This document shows positions 1 to 8,800 of a DNA stretch of 12,840 nt, piece by piece. The notes under the pieces were generated by a model that was not told the origin of the DNA, did no database searches, and saw only the letters and a list, made by a program, of their open reading frames with translations. The stretch covers positions 25,902-38,741 of the forward strand of contig MU070259.1 in NCBI GenBank assembly GCA_002284615.2, written 5' to 3'. Origin of the DNA: Dunaliella salina. Taxonomy: Eukaryota > Chlorophyta > Chlorophyceae > Chlamydomonadales > Dunaliellaceae. Position numbers and translations under genes: made by a program. How positions within the stretch are numbered: position 1 is the first letter of the stretch; every line of letters begins with the position of its first letter.

Positions 1-245
1 TGCTCATGTGGTTCCCATCTCAGTTCCTCATTGATCTGTTTGCGATTTAACACATATCTCTGCAAACTTTCTTGTTCCCCTCATCCTTGCTCACATTTCT
101 TGCTTACTGGGTCTGGTCTCCGCAGCCATTACTCTCTGATGCTGCATTGTGACCTCTTCTTCATTTTGCCTTTTCTTACCTGCTTTGTACTTTTTTTTCA
201 GAAGAGCTGAACAGCCAAACTTCAAGGCTGAAGGCTAGGTAAGGG

Positions 246-1334
246 AAGGTAAGGTTAAGTTGCTTTATCCGCCTGCAAGGGCAGCTGAGTGGAGACATGG
301 AGGCCTGTAACCAGACCAGTTCGAGCAAAAATGAAAGCAGTGCCCACTCACGCACAGCATTTCAAGCATGCAGACACAAATTTGGCCTGTCCAGCTTGGT
401 TCATAAAGTCTCTGAGGCGTATTGGACTACCGGAAGGTGCACAGCCGCTTCAGCGGCTGAAAAATGATGGAACTGATTGTGCAAGTTTGTTAGATCCTGA
501 AGGCTTTGTATCCCATTGTCAGCATCGTAACCAAGGTTTTACAGATTAGGTAAGCTTACATATATGTCCGCCTACAAGGCAGCTGAGCGGAAACACTGAG
601 GCCTGTACCTAGACCTGGCCAAAAAGTTGCTCACTCACAAAATTTGGACTGAGAAAATTATTATACAGGCTCTTTCTATTCCTTTCAAGCTCGTACTGAG
701 AATGTCCCATTTCCACAAAGGTACCCATCTTTTCATTTCTGAACTTATGGGTAATTTTTCACAATATTGAGCAGCCAAACTATCTATTAAAAGTCCTCTT
801 CCCTTGCGTTAAATGATACCTTATAAGGTAATTACCTTATGTAACTTTAGAAGGAGAGAGCCTAATAAAAGAACCCAACACAAACGCGGTTCACACCTCA
901 CAAAGTAAAAGCCTGCACTGGACACAACCAGCATGTATTCAGGAAAGACACCACACACCAGTTTCTGTGATGATTTAGCAAGGCCATCAAGTGCCGTGAC
1001 AGGATGGCACTTCCTTTCCTCAGACAAGTCTCTGCTTATGGTGAACCCTTCCATGTTCTTAGGTATCTTTACCTCGATTCTCCTTGCACTTGGTCTCTGA
1101 ATGTATGGAGTTTCGAGTCAAACATATGAGCATTCAGGCTAAGACTTCTTGTGCCATTTTCTCAGTGCTTACTTGTGCTTACTTGGAGAACCTCTGCTTT
1201 ATGTGGTACTTTGAGCGCATGTTCCTCAACAGTTGACATTTCAAAATGCATTTTTTTGAAGACTTGTCTAGTTCCAGGTCTGTGTTTCCGCTCAGCTGCC
1301 CTCGTAGGCGGATATAGCGATGTAACCTTACCTT
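246..1334. repeat. Dispersed repeat family in direct and inverted copies
   Basis: A segment reading aaggtaaggtt..tatccgcctgcaagggcagctgag occurs at 246-310 (plus), as a variant at 547-620 (plus), and inverted at 1262-1334. The 246 and 1334 ends form an inverted repeat of about 50 bp with roughly 80 percent identity by eye, as in a terminal-inverted-repeat element of 1.09 kb. No convincing target-site duplication was found, and the middle copy argues for a more complex origin. Confidence 0.65.
442..459. repeat. Perfect short hairpin
   Basis: Arms cagccgct (442-449) and agcggctg (452-459) separated by two bases. No T-run follows and no role is suggested. Confidence 0.6.
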
Positions 1335-1975
1335 AAAAGGGTGCAAGGCTTGCGCGACAAGATGGAAAACATGCTATTTGTCGGCGTCCTTGCAACTTCA
1401 TGTGTTCTCTTAGAAGGAACATTTTTTCTCTGGCTGCCTCGAATACACAATGCTTGTTGATGGAAGAGGCTCTCTCTCTTCTTCGCAAGCTTGTTCTGAG
1501 GATGCCTCTCGTCTTCTCCAAAACCGAGACTCGTTGTTGCATAGAGCTGAGCAGCCAGATGAATGGCTGAAGGCTTCACATCTCATTGTAAACCTTGTAA
1601 ACCTTGTTGTTTTGTTCCAGAACAAAGAATTATTTTTTCAAAACACCGAGGAGTCAACCTAACTGAAGCTCAAGTAAACCTTATGTAATGTAGTGGAATG
1701 TACGCCTGAACAACTATCTTCAAAATCTCTCTTTTACGATTTGCTGTAATGTAGCAGACTCTTTTAAATATGTAACAAGGTAGACCGATAGACCGATAGA
1801 TCGAATGATCCATGACCATCCTCCTTTCACAGAAAGTCCACATATAGAATGCTGCAAGCATTGGCTTGAGCATCACTCACCATGGCAGCAGCAACCAAAA
1901 CAATGCTGTGCTGCAAAGAAAGTTCCACCCCAAATGTTTCCTCACACATTCCACCCCTCACAGAGTCAACTACAT
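1335..1975 (-). other. Presumed 3' UTR and downstream sequence of FBPase
   Basis: Sequence just after the FBPase stop should hold the 3' UTR. No AATAAA on the minus strand was seen here, which is common in plants, so the transcript end cannot be placed. A short 8-bp repeat (agaccgat, three near-copies, 1782-1804) is present. Several overlapping open frames of 60-97 codons lack motifs. Confidence 0.4.
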
Positions 1976-2137
1976 TCACACATCGTATTTCTTTGTGCCC
2001 ACTTGCTGCACATCTCCATGGCTCTCCAGCTCAGAAATGTCCTCTGGTGAACCCGCAAAGAATGGCAACCGCTGATGCAACTTTGTCACGGGGATGCTCA
2101 AAATGCGAGACACGCCATCACTTCCGCGTCCTCCTGC
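1976..2137 (-). CDS. FBP: FBPase terminal exon with stop codon
   Basis: The last exon is 162 nt and encodes 53 residues plus TGA (1978-1976). It starts AGGRGSDG and contains TKLHQRLPFFAGSPED and a tail LESHGDVQQVGTKKYDV. The acceptor is aaaattgcag just before 2137. The AGG and HQR motifs close the FBPase fold, while the tail after LES is longer than in mammalian or cytosolic enzymes. A longer open frame runs upstream across the acceptor to 2359, but it reads into the repeat-filled intron and is not coding. Confidence 0.93.
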   Translation of the reverse strand, partial: AGGRGSDGVSRILSIPVTKLHQRLPFFAGSPEDISELESHGDVQQVGTKKYDV

Positions 2138-5100
2138 CTGCAATTTTATACAGGGTGCAAACCAAGCGTACTTAGTGTGCCCCTGCATGCAATGTGACGC
2201 GCGCTGAGCATGCCTGGATGTGCAATGTGTCGCTTGCTTAGTGTGCCCCTGCATGCAGTGTACCACGTGCTTTGTGTGCGCTTGTGTGCTCCCCTGGCTG
2301 CAATGTTGTATTAAGTGCAAACCAAAAGTGTGCCAACTGCGCAAAGGGGTGGAGAGCAAGCATGCGCAGCGTGCTGAGCAACAAAATTAGCCATTTGTGC
2401 TTCACGTACCAAGTGTGCCAAGGGGTGTAGGCCAAGCATGCTCAGTGTGCCGAGCAAAGTCAGGCATTTGTGCTTCTTGTTTTCCAAGTGCGCCAAGGGG
2501 CATAAGCTAAGCATGCTCAGTCTGCTTGGCAAAACCAGCTGTTTGTGCTTCAAGTACCTGGTGTGCCATGTCATGTACATGCCATGTATGTCATGTACCT
2601 GCCATGTCATGTTGATGCCATGTCATGTATGTCATGTACCTGGTGTGCCAAGGGGCATAGCTAAGCATGCTCAGTGTGCTGAACGAAGTTGGCCACCCGT
2701 GCTTCATGTACTAAGTGTGCCAAGGGGCGTAAGCCAAGCACGCTCAGCGAGCCAAGCAAAGTTAGCCATTTGTGCATCACGTGCCAGGAGTGCCTAGGGG
2801 CATACGCCAAGCATGCTTTGTGTGCTGAGCAAAACCAGCTGTTTGTGCTCCATATTTTACCAAACGTCCCGAGGGGTATAAGCCAAGCGTGCTCAGTGTG
2901 CTGAGCGAAGTTAGCCATTTGTGCTTCACGTACCAAGTGTGCCAGGGGTCAAGAGCCAAGTGGGCAGTGTGTGCTTGCTGTGCTCAGCGCTTAAAACAAT
3001 GCAAGCTTGATATACCTACACATTTGGAATGAGCCCCAATTGTTTAGAATCCAGTATCAAATTCATTGCAAGGTCGGCTGAAGTTGATGATGGCAAGCGG
3101 CAAGCGCTTTCCCCCCTTGCTTATAACAATGCAAGCTTGAATGACCTTGCATGCAGGATTCAACCCTTGTCCCTGTTGGCAAAACACATTCCTCTGCACG
3201 GCCTCCCAGGATATCAATTCAAAGGATTCAAGTCCGAGCAAAATCATCATCTTGCTTGCACTTCGAAGTTGGTCCCCTTCTTCTTCACAGGCACTCCTCT
3301 GGAAACTCCCAGCATGCTCTCAAATACTTACGACAGTTTCAAATGTAAGAAGTACACCAGCAGGTTATAAAGACACACAATGCCAATGACTGGCTAGTGA
3401 TGGCTTTGAAATGGACTTTTCATCTTACGACACCATGCCGGAAACCGGGAAATCAAGGAAAAGCTGGAGCCAGCCATTCCTTGTACCTCCTTGCCCATTG
3501 CTCAGCCAACCATTGTGTATCCTAAGCATAGGAGAATCACTAAAGAATGATGAAAAACACAAGGAACCAGTCAATTTCAAAGCCCCAGATCACCCGAAAA
3601 TAGGCCCACAGCTCAGCTCTCTGAGACAGATTTCCATCCTGAGAAAGATTTTCATTCACAAATTAGGTAACCCAATAAGTTACATAAACACTCTGGCTAT
3701 ACAAAGGGCAGATGGAGGAGCTCAAACGTTGACCTTCCTGTCATCTTTGCGCTCATCTTCCATTATGGGAAAGAGCTGATACTATGTGCATGTTACCTGA
3801 AATTTTTTAAACGGCATTCTTATAGGGCGAGGGACTTCAAATGAACAAAACATTGCCAAACTCAATACAGCGTGTTTGATTTGGAACGTATTTGGTGTTT
3901 TGGAAGCAGGGTCGGCGGTACAATTCAGCAGTCGACAGAAAGCCAAGTTTGAGAACGCTCGTACAGCACATTTGCAGATTCAAGGATTGACCACCTCTCG
4001 GACGCTAGCACCCATCTCAGAAGGTGCTTCCATTGTGCCTTTGCCTAAATCGTTTCCTCCATCCTGATATGGTGAAAGGCCTAGCTCCACTGCCTCAGGC
4101 TTCTTTGGATTCTTTAGGCTTTTCCTCCCTTAGTTCCTCATCAGCCATCACAGGGCATACGCTCCATGAGCCTCCGAGGCCCTCACTGGAGTAGCTAATA
4201 GACGTGTTCCAGCTAGTTCTGATCTGAGTGGGTCAAATGTTTCGCTGCATTTGTGGACAAAATGTTGTGGCATGTTGCTTTGCAGGCGCCATTCTTGCAG
4301 AAACGTGCGCAAGACACCGACTCTATGCCAATGTGTAATGTACGTTGCTGCACGAGTGGTGTTTGTAAAACAACATGATTCACAGTTTGGCTCCTTCCCA
4401 GCACTCCACAAACACTTTTGAGACACCTCATGCAGCACAAACATGCAAACCACATGGCTCTTCACGCCCGCACTCAGCATTCATTGATTCATTTCCAGCA
4501 GGCATTCCATTCTGTTCTGCGAGAAAGACGGCGGCAACAATTCAATCAGTGTCAGCTCTCCAATCCCTTTCTTGCAGTCCTCAAGGACTCGTACAATAAT
4601 GATGAGTTTGTTTGGATGGATGGGGATGAGCATCGGGTCAGACCCAATATTTGTTGTCAGGCAGGATTTCCCCTGATCTCCACTGCTCTTCTCAATCAAC
4701 TTCAATGACATCAATGACATTGCTGAGGGTATTGATGGAGCTTACTCAGGCACACCTAATTTCTTTGTCCCCCATCTCTTGTGTGCTGATGACCTTGGTC
4801 TAACTTCCAATCCTCCAGGCACTCTGCAAAACCAAGCTGAATCGACTCAAAAAGCATACTCCCACATGGACTTCTGGGCATTGACTCTTAGAAACGGAAA
4901 CTCTTGACAAACAATACCTTGAAGTTTGTCAGAGGGGGCTAACTGAGGCCCAAAATCAGGTGTTTTTGGGATGCTCCTTGCGTAGGTGTCCCAAGACGGG
5001 CTAGTTTCAAGCTTGGGTTCTTCTGATAGCTACCTGTAGAACTAAAGTTTCAAACTAGCCAGTCACAGGACACGTGCCTAATCAGCCGCAGCGCGAACCC

Positions 5101-5736
5101 TACTTTTCACCACCAAAAATCTATATCTGACCACCCACTGCACCAAATTGGGTGATTTTGAAAGGTATGGAATCCTTGTCCCAAAAAAATATCGTTGCAA
5201 AAATGGAGTGAAAAGGCTCAGTGGTTGGTGTTTCATAGCAGGTTTTGCCATTCTCCCATGAAAAGCACCGATCTAGGGTTTACATGACCCATGCGAGTGT
5301 ATCTCAGCACACATGGCGACTCCCACAAATACAAGCACATGCCCGGGAAGCTTGTAATGCTTGCTACATTTTAAAGCCAAATTTTTCCCAGTCAAATGAA
5401 GAGGCTGTGAGTTACTGCACTTTAAAGGCAAAAAATGAGCATATCTGGGCACTTGCTCAGTCAGCCCCCTCTGGAAGTTTGTGACTGTTTACTTCAACTA
5501 CAGGATTAAGGATTTTTTGACTTATTTCCTACGACGGTTAGGGTTCTGCCTTACTTAAGCTCCTCCGGAGGCGGATGCCCTGGGAAGCTGTTGAGGAAAC
5601 CCTCAAGCCTTGCCTGGCAGGGATGGCTGGCGTGCATACTTTTATCCATCAACACCATGTCTTAATGCCTCCAAGCCTACTTACGTTGAAAAAAGACAAC
5701 TTTGACATGCGTCTTTTACACACACGCGCGCGCGCG

Positions 5737-5805
<69 letters not shown>

Positions 5806-8800
5806 GGGCAGCCAGATGTAAACATGTTTGACATGTGTCTTTTTCAGCAGGCATGCATGTGCCTCCTTTTCCTTAATTGATGTAGGAAGAGTGTTTGTGC
5901 CTATGGTGTTTTTCTTTCCTTTTCTTCTCTTTTCAGCTGTGTATGCAAGTCAACTGATGGGAGTCAATGTTTGTGTCAGCACTGACTGTTGGGTTGGTCT
6001 CTAATGCACGCTCCTTGCTGTCCAGCGAAGACTTATACTTTCACTTTTATGCCAGGCAGATTGGGCCACAGTCTGCCTTCAGCGTGGGAATGAGATGGCC
6101 AATTGCATCAGAAAAAGGCTTGTGAGATTTTGGAGATCCATGTTGGGGGTCAGAACCTCAACTCCTTCTCGGAGTGGGCTGCTTGAGTGTGGGATAGAAC
6201 CTATCTAATTCAGCAGGTTTTGAGCCTGTGCACGTCTTCAATTTTTGCACTCACTGCGACAGCTCCCGTCTCCACAACGTTTTCCATGCGGACATCTCCC
6301 TAAGCAAAAGAGATCCCTCATCCTGGACTTTCCACCTTCTCACGGTACCCATGGCATACATCATGCTCAAGTTTTTCAGCAGAGAATATGCACAGCCAAG
6401 CCCTTAAATTCTAGTCAGCTTGTTGTTGCTTTCGGGCCACTTTTCATAGTGGAGAAAATTTCTGATCGTCATCCACGAGATGTTTTCGGTACCAAAAAAT
6501 TACTTACCATCACCGGCGCCCTCCCAACAAAGAATGCGCATCCCACCTGGACTTACCTACATACGTTGTTCACAGCGTTGGCCGATTTTGGCTTTGTGTC
6601 ACTCTGGAAGTTGAGTAAGCCACTTGGGATGACATTATTTCTCCGACATGCGATATTTGTGATGCTTGGAATGACGTGCAGGATGAGCAGCATAGTGTAT
6701 TTAAATGCACTCACCCCTCAAGTTTGCAATCTTAGGTTGAAATATGCATTGTTGCTTTCTGGTCCATTCCCTCTCTCTCACCCTTTTCCTCAGATGGATC
6801 CTTACCTGTCTGCTTCTCACCATGTGCAATCTATTTACATGTTTCATTTCATGATTTAGAACAACAACAAGCTTAATTCCTTCCTCTGTGAATTATTCCT
6901 TTTTAATGGACAGGCTATCAGTCTGTTTTGAGTGAAGGCCTCCTTTTTCCTTGTAACCTTGTAACCCTGTGGGCAATTTGTGGACCACATCCGCATTTCA
7001 TGGACCCCTCGCTGCATGTGTGGATGCTGCTGATAATCAAAGGCTGCAAGATAGGGCCCCGGCGACTGAAAGTGGTATTGCTAGCTTAGCCGATACAATC
7101 TTAGCAGAGTAGACTTCTTAGAGCTTTTCCCGACGTTGCGGCCTACCTGTTCGCACAAGTAGCTGAGAGGATTAGCCTCATAAACAAGCCGAAGATGGCT
7201 CCGGGGGTTACCTGCAGCCAAGAGAGGAATGGAAAACAAAACAAAAAGTCTTCGCAGGCCAGAGGCCGTATGCATGGAGGGAAGAACCCCTCTGGACGTA
7301 TCAGATAGTGCCAGCTTGCCAGGCAAGGCACAGATCTACTTTTTTGTGGGAGCACACTTGGATCACCCTGTCTTGGTGACAAAGCCAGTGGCTGGAGTGT
7401 GCGCAAGCTTTGGCAAAGTACTTTGCGGCATTGCTGAGCAATGGCTGTGAAAGGCACTGTGACGCATTAGATTGTAAGTTTTCAAGGACGTGTTTGAATC
7501 AATGCCTGGGAAAAAAACTCTTCTCATAAATCAATGCCTCTGCTTGATTATTAAGGGAATAGCCTTTCTGTCTGTGTTTGCCAGGAACACCTTCCAGAGG
7601 CTTTGCAGACTTGCTTTTGTAAGTCAGGAGCACGCACCTGCCCAACCTCCATACAGCAATGTTCTATGGAAATCAGCGACCTGCATGGCATGCACACAAT
7701 CAAAGGCAAGCATGGAGCATGAAGCATGTACATCAAGTTTGCTCTTCCAGTGGAAGGGGAAATAAAACACATTCTCTCAGACTGATATTTTTTCCATATG
7801 TCTGAGCCTATTATTTAATGAAGGGGAGACGTTTCCTCAGACTAAGTTATCTGAAATATTTTCCAACCTTATAAGAAAGGAAGCCTTCTTTCTAATTCAA
7901 CTTCTTATTATTGACAGCAACGCTTCAGCAAAAAGCATAAAGCACAAAGGAAGAATAAATTTACAATGAGCAAAGCCTGACTTTGAGTGCAAAGGACCCA
8001 AACCAGGCATGGATGCAGAGGTACAGGTTGGCAAAAAGTGAGTTCGGACCAACTCATCAAAACTCACCAAAGAGCAGATATAGCGTGCGCTGTACTGTTT
8101 GCCTGATTGACCTTCGCCTCTTTGGATCTTTGTTATGTAATTCCTCAGGCCTGAAGGAACGCATAGACATGGATTAATGGTGCAGATGAAGGCATTTTAT
8201 CAATGTCGGTAGCAACAACGTCCATGATAACAACATCGAAGAGGGGGGCAGGAAAAATGGAAAAAGGGGTGGCAGCAACAGCTTCATTTATGAAGCAAAG
8301 CTTTTTTTTTTCTGAGACAGATATTGACACTCCTGCAGGCAGGCCTGTGTTTCATCACGTGAAGTCTTCTGCTGAGTTATATGATTCATATCTTCATCAC
8401 GTGAAGTCTTCTGCTGAGTTATATGATTCATATCTTCATCACGTCAAGTCTTCTGCTGAGTTATATTATTCATATCTTCATCACGTCAAGTCTTCTGCTG
8501 AGTTATATTATTTATATCTTCATCATGATACCAATAATGCGGATGCAATTCAATGGACACACACATATGGAGCGACCGCCTATAAATTTTTGGATGATTG
8601 CGAAAGTCGAGGGCAGTTACTCCATACTTCCATGCCTCTCAGGAATCGTGTCAGCATGCAGATATGAGCAGGAGCTTCGAAGTGTGCTAAATTGCCAAGG
8701 CTTTGGCAAAAGCATAAACAAGGGGTTTAAAGCATTTCCCAGGTGAGGCAGTATCAAATGAGCATGCATGTGAGGCACTAACAAATGAGGCACTATCAAA

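Larger units (their letters stand above)
205..1580. repeat. Second direct repeat family in the 3' flank (agctgarcagcca)
   Basis: gagctgaacagccaaac..ggctgaaggct (204-236) recurs as gagctgagcagccagat..ggctgaaggct (1546-1578), with a shorter copy at 766-782. A longer diverged match joins aggctctttctattcctttc (667 on) with aggctctctctcttcttcgc (1468 on). The flank is therefore built from old duplicated blocks. Confidence 0.55.
5474..6208 (+). pseudogene. LINE reverse transcriptase fragment, part 2 (thumb and C-terminal region)
   Basis: Downstream of the DNA transposon the LINE continues. IKDFLTY..LGFCLT (about 5502-5555) resembles the usual SFKYLGV region. WEAVEETLKPCLAG and LKKDNFDM (5578-5709) match the segment after it. 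After a (CA)n block, FDMCLF resumes at 5827. From about 5945 to 6205 one frame gives QLMGVNVC (usual form LLYGVEVWG) and LGVRTSTPSRSGLLECG (usual form LGVRRSTP...ELG), with one stop at about 5990. The reading then ends at TAA 6206-6208. The motif order agrees with plant and animal LINEs; the clade was not determined. No poly(A) tail or outer target-site duplication was found. Confidence 0.8.
2138..7146 (-). other. FBPase last intron, 5,009 bp, GT-AG, packed with repeats
   Basis: The intron is bounded by donor gtaggc (7146 downward) and acceptor ttgcag (ending 2138). It splits FBPase between LCEQ and AGGRG. Its content, from its 3' side, is a 66-bp duplication, a 72-76-bp satellite, unrecognised sequence, and a LINE fragment in the opposite orientation with two nested insertions. 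Its size contrasts with the 387- and 426-bp introns nearby, so it has grown by insertion and tandem duplication. Confidence 0.9.

Noticed and set aside
289..549. 86-codon ATG frame near the left end
   Set aside because: It overlaps the dispersed repeat copy at 246-310 and shows no motif or partner exon.
2311..2936. Overlapping minus- and plus-strand frames with repeated HAWL or CAKG-like peptides
   Set aside because: Products of the 72-76-bp satellite. Both strands are open at once and unit lengths are not constant multiples of three.
3029..3779. Two plus-strand frames of 113 and 122 codons
   Set aside because: No family motif, no plausible splice joining and antisense to the gene; kept only as unrecognised intron sequence.
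5575..5880. Frame with a poly His-Thr run
   Set aside because: The His-Thr run is the translated (CA)n microsatellite. The rest is LINE reverse transcriptase, annotated as such.
5848..5935. Possible intron inside the LINE (GC donor, strong pyrimidine-tract acceptor)
   Set aside because: The donor would be non-canonical, and the segment matches a dispersed repeat elsewhere, so insertion is simpler.
6245..6859. 204-codon open frame on the plus strand
   Set aside because: It starts with TTG, has no recognised motif, lies antisense in the intron and follows decayed LINE sequence. Length alone is weak evidence.
7143..7457. 104-codon minus-strand frame overlapping an FBPase exon
   Set aside because: It is in a different frame from the LRLVYEANPLSYL exon and has no motif.
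8203..8667. 154-codon frame with a 14-residue repeat
   Set aside because: The frame is kept open by a 42-bp tandem repeat and the flanks show no coding character. It lies antisense in an FBPase intron.
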